A DNA stretch of 64,000 bases from Vitis vinifera (taxonomy: Eukaryota > Streptophyta > Magnoliopsida > Vitales > Vitaceae): NCBI RefSeq assembly GCF_030704535.1, contig NC_081807.1, positions 7,652,001 through 7,716,000 of the forward strand. Reading direction: 5' to 3'. Each line of letters opens with the position of its first letter. The first letter of the stretch is position 1. Both the position numbers and the translations under genes were made by a program. The notes below the pieces were generated by a model, which searched no databases, was not told the origin of the DNA, and saw nothing but the letters and a program-made list of their open reading frames with translations. Of the stretch, positions 13,301-27,083 are shown piece by piece.

Positions 13301-13976
13301 ATACATTGTCAACTTGCTTCCTGATTGAAGATTAAATAACACCTCGGTGGAAAAAAATCTAGACCTTTGTTAATTCAATTGACAAAGGACCAAAATGAAC
13401 AATCATGTTTCCTATTATCTTTAGCACATTGGATCTGTTGATGTTATTTTCCTGAACATCCTACAAATAGCATTAGATGAATTTTGATTAAGGAATGCAA
13501 TGGTCTGAGCAGCTTCAGCCGGTCTCAGTCTCCTCCAGTTCTGTAACCTGAACAGCTTCAGGTCAAAGTTCATACTAGGGTTTTCTCTCTTCATGGGTCT
13601 TTCAGTACCACAATACTTCAAAGAATACGTCTTTGTGACCGGTCATGGCCCTGTTCACACCAGTACAATTTCAGTGAGTATGCCTTTATCACTCAATCAT
13701 CTTATGACTTCACCATTGTTATTGACACCTTATGATGATATCCTCATTACTCTGCAGTTCAACAACATAGTTCAAGTGATTTTCCAATCCCCAGCAACAG
13801 TTGCAGCCATAGTTGCTTTCTTCTTGGATTGCACTCTGGACCGTGCCCACAGCTCTACTCGAGCAGACAGCGGTAGGCACTGGTGGGGAAAATTCAGGAG
13901 TTTCCATACAGATACCAGGAGCGAAGAATTCTATTCGCTCCCCTGCAACCTTAACAAGTACTTTCCTTCAGTATAA
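5670..13976 (+). CDS. Nucleobase-ascorbate transporter (NAT/NCS2 family), 14 exons, 529 aa
   Basis: This is a polytopic membrane carrier of the NAT/NCS2 family. Characterised members move xanthine, uric acid, other nucleobases or ascorbate, and plant substrates are mostly unresolved. Exons: 5670-5769, 6598-6695, 6788-6964, 7167-7267, 7361-7436, 8531-8590, 8798-8982, 9952-10048, 10482-10568, 10681-10739, 11193-11284, 11483-11560, 13513-13673, 13758-13976. All introns are GT-AG and phases agree, giving 529 codons plus TAA. The QH motif is at residues 42-43 (GFQHY). The NAT signature ENTGLLGLTR is at about 348-357. The C-terminus has the plant-typical HWWGKFRSFHTDTRSEEFYSL stretch. Length is normal for plant NATs. 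The start of exon 13 (SAGLSLLQFCNLNSF) and the HTST..FNNI region look closest to the Arabidopsis NAT1-4 type, but I would not fix the orthologue. An apparent stop at 10741 lies in an intron. The gene looks intact. Confidence 0.93.
10330..10373 (+). repeat. (TA)n-(GA)n compound microsatellite in intron 8
   Basis: About 15 TA units are followed directly by a short GA run. It lies in the intron between exons 8 and 9 of the transporter gene, well away from both splice sites. Confidence 0.85.
11561..13512 (+). other. Intron 12 of the transporter gene, 1.95 kb
   Basis: This is the longest intron of the gene. It contains no ORF of note (12796-12978 is a chance frame) and no transposon ends that I could recognise. 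Confidence 0.6.
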
Positions 13977-14364
13977 CTTCAAGCTTGCAAGTTTGCCATC
14001 CATGGAGTGCTTCAGAAACAGGGAAATGAAAATGTAAAGCACCACCTTAAATTAATAATGATCATGCACTATAGTTTTGTTGGCAGTTGTGTTTTTGCAA
14101 GTTTGAATTTGAAAGGAAAGAGAGAAAAATCATAATGATGAGAATGAGCCATTACTGGTTCTGTAATTGGCCTTGGAAGCCATTACTGATTCTAGAATAT
14201 AGGAGTTGGATTTGATGTAAATACAACAATATTATTATAGATGAGAACATGGTCAATGCAATATTCTAGTGTGTAGTTTGAGTCACCTATATTGAATTCT
14301 ATGATGAATAGATTTATGAGTGCCAATGTGTTAGTGTATCAGATTAAATACTGCTCAAATTAAG

Positions 14365-15930
14365 ACTGCGTTTGGTAAAATTTAATACGTTTCAATTGAA
14401 AATGATTTAAAATGATTTTAAGTTAAATTATATTTAAGTCATTAAGTTATATTAATCATTAATTGAATCTACCAAAATTATTTTTAACTTTAAGTTATGA
14501 TATTAAGAGGACATTTGGTAAATTAAATAGACTTTAAATTATATTATACTAAGTTATTAGGTTATATTAAGTCATGAAATTGATTTATAAAAGTTATTTT
14601 TAACTTTAAGTTCTAATTTTAATTTATTTTTTTAAACATACATAATGCTTAATAACTTAAATTAAATTAGAAGAGGTTGTTTGATAAAACTTAATACTTA
14701 TTATTTAATAACTTAAGCGGATTTTAAGTTAAATTATTCTTTAATTACTTGATTTTTACTTTAGAGTATTAAAATCATTTGAAAAAATTAACTTAAAATT
14801 ATTATCATTAATATTAATTAATACTTATTTTTATTAATCTTAAGTAATAAATCTATTTGTTAAACATTCATAATTAAAGTATTTTAAATACATAAGATAA
14901 CCACAAATATGTATTATAAAAAATTAGTCATGATTGTAAAATATGTTCTTATTAAACATGGGCAAATGAGACAAAAATTAAGATTAAAAATAGGTTAACT
15001 ATTTCAACTTTAATATTAAAAGTTATTTTTACCTTTAAGTTATGATATTAAATTATTTTACTAAACATGCTTAATCCATTTAATGATTTAAATTAAGTTA
15101 TTAAGTCATTAAGTTAATTTATCAAATTCTTTATAAGGGGGTGTTTGTTTTTTTAACTTAATTCTAAATAAAACTTAAGAACAAGTAGTGTTTAATAGTT
15201 TTAAGTATTAAATTGTTCATTTTTTAATATTTTATTTTTATTAAATTATAAGAAAATGAATAAACAAGTTTAGTATAATTATGATGGTTCACCTTTAGCA
15301 GTTAGAAAAAATCAAATATTTTAAATTTTTCTATTCAATTAAAAAATTTAAGTCATAAGTAATACGCCAATAAAAAGTGAAAAAAACAAACAAACAAATT
15401 ATCTAAAATCTAAAAGTAAGTTGTTTTTAAGTAAAAAGTTAAAAAAAATAAAAAAATAAATAATAGCTAAGTCTCTTAATGATTTAAAGTGACTTAAAAT
15501 GATTTTAAGTTAAATTATATTTAAGTCATTAAGTGACATTACATCATTAATTTGATTTATTAAGATCATTTTTAATTTTAAGTTGCAATACAAAGAAAAC
15601 ATTTGATAAAAATTAATACTTAACAACTTAAAATGATTTTAAGCTATATTATATTTAAATTATTAACTTGTATTAACTCATTAAATTAATTTACCAAAAT
15701 CATTTTTAATTTTAAGTTATAATATTAGCTTATTTTATTACACATACTTAATATATTTAATAACTTAAATTAATTCATTAAATTAATAAATTTCTTTATC
15801 AAACATCCTTTAAATCACTTTATCAAATACACTAAATACACTAAGAGGGAGATTTATAAAACTTAATATTTAATATTAATGACTTAAAATGATTTAATTT
15901 AAATTACACTCTCAAGTTATTATTTATGTT
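14365..15930. repeat. AT-rich MITE-like cluster downstream of the transporter gene
   Basis: At least four imperfect copies of one motif set are present: TTTGGTAAA..AATACTTAATAACTTAAA, ATGATTTTAAGTTAAATTAT, TTAAGTCATTAAGT, then TTTTTAACTTTAAGTTATGA. They start near 14370, 14515, 15480 and 15600, with partial copies near 14690, 15005 and 15850. The same family appears singly at 20250-20620 and 22690-23105. A different element interrupts the array at about 15136-15465. No coding capacity. Confidence 0.5.
15136..15465. repeat. Decayed Tourist-like MITE nested in the cluster
   Basis: It starts with GGGGGTGTTTGTTTTTTTAA after TAA and continues in a way that resembles the element at 52975-53262, with TTAATA/TAAGTATTAA internal blocks and an AAAA-rich end. 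The right terminus is decayed and lacks the CAAACACCC complement, so the boundary there is approximate. Confidence 0.4.
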
Positions 15931-18900
15931 CAATTTAAATAAATTTTGAAGAAAAAAAATTCTTTTATTAGTTTTTAGTATACAATTGTTTTAATTTTAT
16001 CTCTCTTTTTAATAAAAATGATTAAAGGTGTAATAAATAATTATAATGTAAATAATTCATCACTATAGTTGGCGCATAACAATAAGGGAAAATTTTCTTA
16101 AAGGGTTATTTTTCAAACATGGGAAAAAGGCTCCAAAGAATTTGAACAAAGAAAAAAGAAAAAAAAAATACTCTCCCTATTTATTTTTTTTAATATATAT
16201 TTATATTTATTTGGTTTCTCAATTTGAGTCAAGCCCATTCTTCCCAATGAGTTTCTTTCTCCTACATCCTTGATTCCCAAGGATTCTTCACTAACACCAT
16301 CACTCATCCTCTCATTTTTGGTTGATTGCCATGGAAAAAATGGGTAAGAAAAAATAGTTGTGGAAGTTTGATTTCTTGGTATAGAAATGAAGAGAGTTGT
16401 TGAAATTAGTTTAGGGGTGAAAAAATGTAGATTTTTGTTGAGAAAGGTTTGAGAATTTTTTTTTTTTTCACATTTAGAAATGAGTTTCGAGGAGAGCACA
16501 AAGATGTAGAGAAGTACATTAACAAATTATTTGAAATTGTTTTACAATGATTTATGTAGATATCCTATACATATACTCCTAGTCGAGTATATTCATGGGT
16601 TGGCTAGATCAACCTCTATGAGTGATGGACAAAGAAAGGTATTGAAAAGGTTTGTCCATGCCTTTGGTCCTTCTCAACCCACTATTTTTGTTTCTTCTAT
16701 TGTTGATGGTCCTCTTGCTATCCTTATTGATAATGTCCAAATTGCTAATGGTCCAATTGTCGATGATGTCTCATCTAATATTGATGATAGTTGCTTGATA
16801 CAAAGAAAGTCATAGACCATAATTACTTGTTGGAATTGTGGAATTAATGCTAATATAATAATTATAAAGATGCTAATTAAATGGATACAAAAATTATATG
16901 GTTGACTTAACCAAATGAATTGGTTATATGGTTTGTCTATTATGTTCCATTAAGAATTCATATCTTGACTTGTCATTGTTGAATCTACAATCGAGACCAA
17001 GTCTTCGAAGCAAATTCAACGGATGAAACTAGAGGGGCTAAGGTAGTAGCATCAACTAATTCCATGATAATGTACAATAACATATTGTTTTGGTATTTCT
17101 AAATTTAAAACTCAAGATTAGGTGCAAAAGGATCATATTTCTTAATCATTTCTAGTGATGATGGATTTGATTCATCCATGTTCGCCATTGGATCGTAACC
17201 ATAGAGAAGTGTAAAGAAAATTATTCTTCATGAAAGATAATTGTCGCCATCAGTAAGTTTTAGGATAAATAATTGTGTCGCATATTAATTGACACTAATG
17301 TGGTTAAGATAATGTTTCCATTTAATACAACAATAATGGGATTTGAACATGACTCATGTCGGATTCTTCAATCATTTTGAGACAAGAATAGAACAAATAA
17401 ATAAATGTCTAAAATACCACTTTTTTTAATGGGGTTAATGCCTAATTTTTTCAAATCCATAGAATTTTGCTTTTAGCACTCATCATCCCATCATTCATGA
17501 ATTTTAGCTAGTAGTGATTATGCTCAACTAGTTGGAGCCTTTTTTTATTTTTTTCCTCCATGTTTTATTTAAAACTAGTTGAAATGATAATGATGTTGCA
17601 AGTGTTGGTATGATGCTATATATATCTGTCTTTATATAATGTGTGGGTTGTTACAACTTAGAAGACTTTCCTTCTTGGACAAAATAGGAAGGTTGTGGCC
17701 AATTGAGACCAATCTTTTTCATCACTCAATGGGCCTCTCCCCAGTTTCATGGGATTGGGTCCAAAGCTCTGGGTTTATTCTACTTGGGTCTACCCATTAG
17801 AATGGAGGGACATTTGGACCTCCTATATTTGATATTTCCCACATTATTTTTATATTTCATTAAACAAAGTATGTTATTATTTTTGGCCATTTTCACTCCT
17901 TTATTTTTATTTAGTCTATGAAACAAATCTAAGAACCAACCAAAATGGAACAAGTGAAAACTCACTACTCACTACCACTCAATCAATTTTATTAGCTTAA
18001 GGGATGGAAATGAAGGAAAATGTTAACCTAGCACAAAACCCACATTGTTATAATTATTATTTTTCTTTACAAAATAGTATTATCATCTGCTTCGATATTT
18101 TAATCAATTCAAAGAATGATAGAAGAGTGTTTTATTATTATTATTATTATTATTTGTTATAATCCAGCCAAGAGTCTAATACAACTTATTTTCTAATAAC
18201 TTTGTTAAACTGTGAATTATAGTACCTTATATGTTTCCTTCGACTTATGGGAATATCTTATGAAACAATTTTTTTTTGTAAAGTTATTTTTCAATCGCCT
18301 TCATCAAAGAAAATCACCATTATATATAAATGAAATTAGATCATTAAATTTGAAATTCCCAAAATTCGATTCCTTAATTCATAGAATTCAACTCTTTAAT
18401 TTTAGTAATTTATCTCATTCATTTAAAAAATTTATCAATAAAAAGACATTTCTTTCTAATTCTCATTGGACTTTTTCAAACAAGACAAAATCATTTCTAA
18501 TTCCACTCTAATTATTTGATTGATTTCATTTTATAAGGCTTAATGTTATGTCTTATCATATGACGATCTCAAACTTTATTGAACTAAGAAGTCACAATAA
18601 TATTATTAAAAAATTATATAATTTAATGCTTACAATAATCCTTAAATTTTGACCATCAAATTAGTGGCAGTAATTTAACCTGCTAAAGTTTTTACATCTA
18701 CAATAATATTATTAAAAAAAAAAATGTAAGACCCTACTTGAGAATTTTATCCCTACCACCTTGGAAAGTTGAAATTGAGGCTAGGCCTCATTTCAAATCC
18801 AGCCAAGCCTGAATTTACATGCAATTTCCTCGGAAGTATAACCACAAGGTTGTCTTCATCCTAAGTCGTGAATGGCATGAAGCCCACCAGTGCTCTTGAC

Positions 18901-20250
18901 TTCTCATTCCTAAAATTAAGTGAATTAATGTAAAGGAGAGGACATGACAGCTCATGCCCTTCATGTTCATCAACAAGCATCAAACCAAACTCAATGCAAG
19001 GCGAAATTCATGCCTCTCATCCTCACATGATGCCTAGTAATTTTTCCTAGATTATCATCTGTCTTTTAGACATTGATAAGGCGATCATAAATCATGAATT
19101 ATTGCTTTTCCATGGATCCCATTTACTAACTTTAATATTAAAAAAATTGGCTACTCCTAGACTCGGGAGTAGGATTAAAGAAAAATAACATTAATGTCGT
19201 TGTTTAATATATAGTTCAATTAATACGGACACATAAAATCATTGTCAACAATATTATTAAACATTAAATTTATATCAAAATTTAGTCAAATTTATATAAG
19301 AGATCGTCTCAACATAGTATCATATTTTCTATTAAATTAGAAATATCCGTAAGATTTCTTTAAAATGTATATTTAAAAGTAACTCATTTTCTTTTTTCTT
19401 GGTTAGATTTGGCTTGACAAGGTGGTCAAAGAATTTAATCATACAAAAAACTATAGGCCGGTTATTTGTCAGAGACTTCTAAAATAAATGAAGGCTTTTG
19501 TGCATTGAAAATCAATGTTCAATTAAGTCAACAAGACATGATCTTGTCCGGAAAAAAATGATAAGAAAATAAAGCATTGCGAAGAACCAATGAAAAAATA
19601 AAACATCTTACCAAATTTAGGAACTTTCTAACCTTAAATTTATGATCAATTGAAAATTTCTCACACCCTTTTATGTTTTTTAATTTTACAAAATTTATTG
19701 TAACTAATAGAGGTGTGAAGTAATTATTAATTGGGGCTAGAAAAGAACAAACCTAAGATTAGGGGATGGGTATTTGGTGGAGAAGAATAAGACATAGATT
19801 TTAACAAAAGTTTCATCATAAGGGTTTTGGTTGGGTTGAAGTCAAGACCTTAGGTGTCACTTCCATTGAAAGTTTGGTTCATTTCTGCCCCATTGAAAGC
19901 TGTGTTGAAATTGGGGTTCATCTTCCTCCATTTTCTCCCACAACAGTTCCTTTCTAGCTGTCAGATCCAAGGATATTATTCTTTTGTTTTTATTCAATTA
20001 GGGTATGCTCAAATCAAAGCTAGGTTTCTCACAAATTTCAGAAATTTAATTTATGGGGACTTTTTGGTTGGATCTTACTCATGTCCCAATGATTAAATAT
20101 TTAATTAGACATCTATATATAGTTCATTTTTTTGGATTATTAAGAAAATTATTAAGATTAGTTAATATTCATCATAAATAAGACTTCTTAAAATCAAAAA
20201 GTTATAATAAATTATTTAATATTTTATTTTGATTTATCACCTTTTTAAGT
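15931..20250. other. Intergenic DNA with short unassigned ORFs
   Basis: There is no gene I can support. The 94-codon frame at 16531-16815 (+) has a less biased composition than its surroundings (it includes GLARSTSMSDGQRKVLKRF) and may be a remnant of an old coding element, but I do not recognise it. The frame at 19854-20096 is similar in status. The segment 18720-19060 is less AT-rich and has no ORF. A (TTA)n run lies at about 18133-18155. Confidence 0.35.
16531..16815 (+). pseudogene. Unrecognised 94-codon reading frame, possible remnant
   Basis: The frame opens with ATG and runs 94 codons to a stop. I do not recognise the product. It has no obvious signal peptide, membrane segment or repeat. 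Composition is closer to coding DNA than the flanks, and no splice partners with matching phase stand out. It could be a piece of a transposon protein, or chance. Low confidence either way. Confidence 0.15.
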
Positions 20251-20620
20251 TTAACATCATTTGGTAAACCAATTTAATAACTTAAAACGAGTTAATAACT
20301 TAATTTAGATTTTTAAATAAATTAAGTATATTTGGTAAAAAACTTAATGATATAACCTAAAATAAAAAACAACTTTAAGTAATAATTAAAACTAATTAAT
20401 TTATTCTTAAATTCATATCTTTATTTTACCTTTTTATCCCATTTACTCTACTTAATTTCATAATCCCTTTTACTATTACACCATCTCCAGTATTATTTGA
20501 TCTCGTTAAATTAATTTCATCAAATAATCTTAATACTTAAAATAAGAATTAAGTAATAAATTTTAAGTTAATAAATTAAATATAATTAAATAATAAGTAT
20601 TAAGTTTTTGGACCGTATGA
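20250..20620. repeat. MITE-like element, copy A of a pair
   Basis: It runs from TTTGGTAAACCAATTTAATA to AATAATAAGTATTAAGTTTT. Its interior (AACAACTTTAAGTAATAA..AATT..TTATTCTTAA, then ATATCTTTATTTTAC) matches 22690-23105 in order. The ends are imperfect inverted repeats. No ORF. Confidence 0.5.
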
Positions 20621-21264
20621 CATGTTAGTACGAATATAGATATTAGAAAATAAATAAAATAAAAGAATGGAAATTTAAGATGCTTGAGATTAAAATTTTT
20701 GGGAGGTGGATTGAGAGTGTGACTAAGTCAAATAATAGAATGGGTGAATGAATGATTGGATTGAGTAGTAGGTGGGTAATATTCACTGGTCATAGTAGAG
20801 TTATTACGCTGCTGGTCTTGTGCATGTTTAAATCAAGACATTTTCAAAGACCACAATATTGAAACTTTCACATCCACCAAGACTTATATTTCCACAATAC
20901 ATTTGAAACCCACTTTGTTTAAAGTCCAACTTACTATATACGTGAAGCCAAATTAGGAAAGCAAGAATGAGAGGAAAAAAATAAAGATTATACATATATT
21001 ATTTTTCTTAAAGAGAGATTTGTGCTTATAAAGAGAAAATCGAATGTGTTTTTTTTATTTTTTAAATAAATTTTCAGTTGATGATATTGTATATTTAAAG
21101 GAAGAGTTTCCTGTATATTGTTGACAAAAGATAAATTATCATTTTTCATTTATGACAAAAGGTGGAAAAAAAAAAGGACCAAATAAGTCCCAATAGTTTA
21201 AATAGTTGGCATTTGAATTTCATGCATCAAAGTTTATTTATAATAGGTAAATCCCGAACAAAAA

Positions 21265-21500
21265 AAAATTTAAGAGTGCATTTTATAGTGATTTTTAAAA
21301 ATGTTTTTAACTTTTCTAACACTTGAAAATATTATTTTTCAACCATTAAAAATAGTAAAAATATTTTTTAAAATTACTGCTAAACACACTTTAAAATGCG
21401 TTTCACAGTAATTTTAGAAAGTATTTCTAATATTTCTAATACTTGATAAAAAAATTATTGGAAAAATTAAAATCACTGTCAAACGCAATTTAAATATATT
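21265..21500. repeat. Two tandem short MITE-like units
   Basis: Two adjacent units (about 21270-21390 and 21393-21495) each begin GTGCATTTTATAGTGATTTT or GCGTTTCACAGTAATTTT. Each ends with the approximate complement (AAAATTACTGCTAAACACAC or AAAATCACTGTCAAACGC). The inverted ends and short length fit MITEs of the family also found at 4495-5095 and 48690-48900. Confidence 0.55.
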
Positions 21501-22414
21501 GTTTTCTCTTCATTAGTCCTTGAAGTCCTCTCGTTATAAAAATAATAATTATTTTCATTTTAATTAAAAATAAAATAAAAATAATTTAAATTTTAAAGAG
21601 ATCTATAATACACTTGATTCTACAAAAACATAGGAAAAGAAAAAAAATGTTAAGGAAAATTATTTTGATTTATCATAAAAAAAATATATAAAATATAATT
21701 AAAATTAGTTATTAACTTACACATTTTTAAAATTATTTATTTTTTATATAAAATACAAAAAATAAATAAAATAATTGTGTAAAATTTATATAAAAATAAT
21801 TTATTAATTAAATTTTTTTTCACTTTTTCTTTATGTTGGATGGGTCTTGAGAAATTTAACCTAAAGGAGGAGAGAGAGAAAATAAAAATGAAAAATGGTA
21901 GAAGAGTAGTTTTAAATTTAAGAAAATTTCCAGCATACTAATGAACAATTTGATAATATATATAAATTTTTAAATATATATATATATTTTTTTCTTTTTT
22001 TCTTTGTGTTGAACCAAATAAGAGATTTTAAATTCTTAGAAAATTTGAGGGAAAGACAATAAAAATTAAGAAAAAAAAAAGAAGAAAAAGTGAAAAATAA
22101 ATAAATAAATTTAAAAGTTTATAAATTATTTTACATGTTTCTTCAAATTTATTTCATTTACTTTTTATTTTCTATATAAAGATTAAATAATCTGAACATG
22201 TAAAATATTTTAATCAATTTCAATTCTATTTGAATTTTATTTCTATAATGAACCAAACACAAAAAAACCTTTTTTTTCACTTTTCAATATCAAAACTAAA
22301 GCCATAAAAGCTAATAGTAGGCCACATAAACGAAATTAATACTCAGTGTAAATACTAATATAACTTAATCATTATTATCAAAAAGAAAATATTAGGTGGT
22401 ATAAGAAATATGAT

Positions 22415-22640
22415 TTAAATTTTGTTTGACAGTAATTTTAAAAAACGTTTTTAGCTTAAAAAGTATCTTTGAAAAAAATTAGATATTTAATAAATTATAG
22501 GAAATATTTTTAAAATTTTGAAAAATCGTTTGTACTATTTTCTGTAGAAACATTTGATATGTAATTCTCATAGGAAAAACACTTCCATTAAAAATACTTT
22601 AAATAAAAATACTGTCAAATACACTTTTAATTATTTAATT
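22415..22640. repeat. MITE-like unit, GTTTGACAGTAATTTT family
   Basis: It starts TTTGTTTGACAGTAATTTTA and ends AATACTGTCAAATACACTTT, which are approximate inverted complements. The interior is AT-rich and non-coding. Confidence 0.55.
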
Positions 22641-22689
22641 AATTCAATGCGATAAATAATGATATGAAAACCGAGTTTTGGCTTAGTGG

Positions 22690-23105
22690 GTGTTTGCTAA
22701 ACCAACTTAATAACTTAAAATTTCTTAATAATTTAATTTAAGTTATTAAATAAATTAAACAATATTGGTAAAATAACATAATATATTACTTAACTTAAAA
22801 AACAACTTTAAGTAATAAGTAAAATTAATCAACTTATTCTTAAGTCTATATCTTTATTTTACTTTTTTAACATTTTCTTCCCTAATTATCTTCACAATCT
22901 CCTTTACTACTCCACCACTTCCATTGTTACTTAACTTTTTTGCCTTAATTATAATTTATATGGATAAATATGTTAATTTAATGATTTACAATATGTTTTA
23001 AGTTAATTTTATCCAACAACCTTAATATTTTAAATTAATAACTTAAGTATAATTTAACTTAAAATTAACTTAAATTATTAAGTAATAGTATTAAGTTTTA
23101 CTGAA
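22690..23105. repeat. MITE-like element, copy B of a pair
   Basis: Homologous to 20250-20620. It begins GTGTTTGCTAAACCAACTTA and ends near ATTAAGTTTTACTGAATATC. It shares the internal order AACAACTTTAAGTAATAAGT, ATATCTTTATTTTAC and TTACTACTCCACCACTTCCA (compare TTACTATTACACCATCTCCA in copy A). Confidence 0.5.
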
Positions 23106-25776
23106 TATCCCATTACATTTCTTCTTTTTGAATTTCATTTAATGCAATTTTTACATATTTTTGAGTTTTGATGGAATAATTAAGAGACATGCAATCATTT
23201 AATTTTACAAAAATGTTTTAAAGAAATGAAATAAGTAGAGTAGGAGAGCTTGGTATAATTGAAAGCTGACGTAGTACAATTATATATGTAGTTTCTTGAA
23301 GGCAATGATTATACATGGAGGCCCTTAAGAGATATGCCCCATTGAATTGAATTAAATGATGAAATGGCTTTGGACATGTTCAGTTTTATTTATTTTCTTG
23401 GGGATGATAAATACATTTGGAAAATTTGGTCTAAGTGTCTGATTTTTGGGTCTCAACTACCCTGTGAGGTGGGTCTTGGATTACTGGAAACTTACATACG
23501 ACAAGGGTATACCTATTTCATGTGTTCTTCAAGAAAATTCTGGCAATTATTTATTGGGATTTTCTAATGATTTTTTAAATTATTATTTTTAAGATAACTT
23601 TTTTTTTTTATAAGAGATTTTATTTTATTTTATTTTAAAATAAGATGTAAAAATCGTATTCCATCACAATCGTTTTATTTTATTATAACAATTAACGAGT
23701 CATAATTTGTGTCGGTGAGTTGTATTTATGTCATATTAAAGTTCAAACATTGGTGGTATGATCGAATATGTCAACTAGAATACGACATGACTAATATGTC
23801 AATTGGAATACGACATGATTAATAATAGAGTTAAAAATATGAACTCAAATGCGACTTAATTATTAAATAAGTAATTTGTTTTAATATAAGTTGTTTAATT
23901 TATTTAACTCATTTAATAATCAGGTCTTATTAAATAATTAGGTTAAGTTAGGTGTAATATAAGTCTATACGACTAACTTTTCAATCTAATAATTTGTAAT
24001 TTAATTAATTTATTTATTCAAAATCAAATTTTAAATGAGTTAAATATAGAATAAATAGGTTAGAGTTATAGTTTATTAATTAATAAGATTATTAAATTAA
24101 TCAAATTCAAGTTATACAAATTGACATATAAATAGATCATATCGATACATATTAGACTCAAATATAATTATACTTAATTTAAATTAGTGAAAAATGTATT
24201 GAATTGAAATTATGTTGATGAATGATATCAAATTTTATCATCCTAACGGGTTGTGAGGATGAATTTGAATAATGATATATGTATTAGGCAATTTTTATGT
24301 ATGAAGCTAAAGTAAAATAAATAAATAATCTAAATTTATGGATATTGAAGATAATAATTATTTAAGGTGCCTATCTTTTCAAAAAGGTTACATTTTTATT
24401 TTTTTATTTTTTAGAATGTGACATCTTTTATCATAAGTGCATGGGTGTGACTATTTTTGTAACTTTCAATAAGAATCTCTCTCTTTTTTGGACATGGACT
24501 ACCTTTCAATTTAGAATGATCAAATGAATGAAAGAATTTGTTTTTGAAAATTGATTGATTTTAGTTAAATCTTTCTATTTTCTTCATTTTATAAAGATCT
24601 TTGCTATGTGTCCACATCATATTTGACATGAAATTTATGAAAATGGCTTGTGTAATGATTGAAGAGAAGAGAAAAAGAAAAAGAAAAAAAGATTTTATTT
24701 ATTGTTTCGTAGACCAAAATTTACACCCATTATGGAAGAGAATATTTGATTGAAGCTTCCAAAGGCAAGAAGAGGATATATATATAGGACACAATATAGT
24801 TCGAAGAACATACCCAAAATTAGAAATATGATTGATATTAAATAAGAAGGGAATCATGGAATCTATGTAGCATTGAAAACAAACTAAATGCTAAAACAAA
24901 AATGATGGGTGAAATGTTTTTTAGAGTAATGTTATGTTTTAACATAAAATAAGGTTTTTTTAGATAATGTTTTATATTTATTTATTTATTTTATTGTTTT
25001 TATTTGTTTTTTAAGAATTGTTTTAAGAAATAATTATACAAACATATAGAATAATTAAAAATAAAATATTAGATATAAAATTATTTTTAAAATATTAAAA
25101 GTAGGTTAAAAATGTTTTAGGTTTTCAAACAAATTTTTGTTCCATAAAAATTAGAAAACAGTTTTCAAAAACCATTCTCACAAACTATTTTTCAAAAATG
25201 TTTTTGAAAATAGTTACCAAGCAGACTCATGCGCACTAATAACAAATCAACAGAGATAATACAACCAATGTAAGGAAGTCAGAGTTTATTTCATAAAGCT
25301 TTAAAAAAATATTTCTAATATAAACCCATTTGGGGAAAAAAAAAAAAGAAGAAGAAGAAGAAGAAGAGCATTTAGCAATATTTTAAAAGCACTATTAAAA
25401 TTGAAAAACCATTTTGGTTGTTTCTTCAAAAAAACATTGTTAAAAAAAAAAGCACTTCAATTACAAGTACTTTAAATAAAAAACTCTTAAATTAAAACCA
25501 CTTCAATTAAGTCAGACAATTATGTTTTACGGCTTCTTTAATAAGGTAAAATAATATGTTCAAAGGTGTATAATTGATTTGAAAAGTTGGAATAAGTGTG
25601 CTTTAAATATCATTTAGTTTAATTATATACCAACTTTTGTGTTTGACTTTTGAGTCTAATTATGTATCATTGACATCCCTTAAGCTCATTATATGTTACC
25701 GGAAGCCTTATAGGACAATTATCAATGAAGGAGAAAAAAGAAAATAAAAGGAAATTACAATAAAAGAAAAATATAA

Positions 25777-25811
<35 letters not shown>

Positions 25812-26800
25812 ATCCATGTCAAATATCCTTGTACCATTTTGTTTTTAAAAGTAGAAAATATAATAAATTGTAAATAAAATATAATAATTCTTTACCTTCT
25901 CTCTTTAAAAATTATTTTTAAATCTTTTAATATTTGAGGTATTAAAATTTTTTTAATATCTCATTTTTTTTTTTAAAAAATTAAAAATTAATTTTAAAGG
26001 TAATCTCAAAGAATTCTCATATTTTATAATAATATTAAAGTCGATTCTTAATTCAGTGTGAGAGTTTGTTTAATTGGGGTGACCTTACAATCTCGTGAAA
26101 TATAATGATGATATTATATTTATATGAAGTGTTTATGATATCTCATATTGAATAGGGTAAGAAGTTTATGATAATATATAAATATAATTTTTTTAAATTT
26201 TATAGACGTGTTTTGAAATTGCTTATGATATCCCACATTGAATAGGATATAAAATTTGTAATGCATTGTAAAATTACGAAGGCTCCTTAGGTCCAAAGCG
26301 AATAATGTCCACTTGATACGGATGCTTATATATTATGATTTTGGTAGCCTCTCTTTTAATAATATTATTCTATACTTTATCCTCAAATTTTCATAATTTC
26401 GTCCGAACACAAGAACCCAAGTCACAAGTCACACCATCCTACCTTATGAAATTCTATCAAATTAGGCGGTTTGTCCACGGCATGATAAATGTGCGTACAT
26501 AACACTTTTTATTCTATGCCATCATTAATTTTAATTTCTCAACAAATTCCAATTTTGAATAGTAGCTTTAATTAAATATTTTTTTTGGAAATAATTTTGT
26601 CAAAAAATTAAATAAAGAAATTGAAATAATTTATGAGTTAAAAAATTTGTCATATTTAAACCAAAGAAAATTATAAATATTCTTTATTACTTATAAAAGA
26701 AAATTAGAAAATATGTAACAAAGTGGGTAATTTAAATATAATCGAATAAATTAGAAAATGTAGGAAGGCAATTAAATGGGTGAGAGAGAGAGAGTAATGA
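23106..26800. other. AT-rich intergenic DNA
   Basis: No gene is supported. The stretch 23690-24260 shares phrases with the reverse complement of 51830-52210, so an old dispersed repeat is likely there, but I could not trace its borders. The stretch 25370-25510 resembles the GTTTGACAGT MITE family. Around 26130-26330 a phrase of the type TTATGATATCCCACATTGAA occurs twice, once altered to TCTCATATTGAA. The rest shows nothing specific. Confidence 0.45.
25774..25813 (+). repeat. (AAAT)n microsatellite
   Basis: About nine to ten AAAT units run without interruption. Confidence 0.85.
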
Positions 26801-27083
26801 TACGGTGCATCGCGAAGAAAGGAGGAGCATGGATAGTAATAGAGGTGCTACAAGACAGGCAAAACTCCTTATTTCTGAACGCTCATCTCACTTCCCCCGC
26901 TCCACACTCTTTTTTAGAGAGAGAGCGAGAAGAAGAATCCAAAATTTAGAGAGAGAAACCGTGTGCGCCGCGAAACACCATGTCGCTCCCCAGTCCATAA
27001 GCGGTTGGCCATGTCCATACGGCGCCTCATCGCCGCCTCCAATGCCGCCGTCGACCTTTTGAGTTTTGTCTTTTATCACCGGA

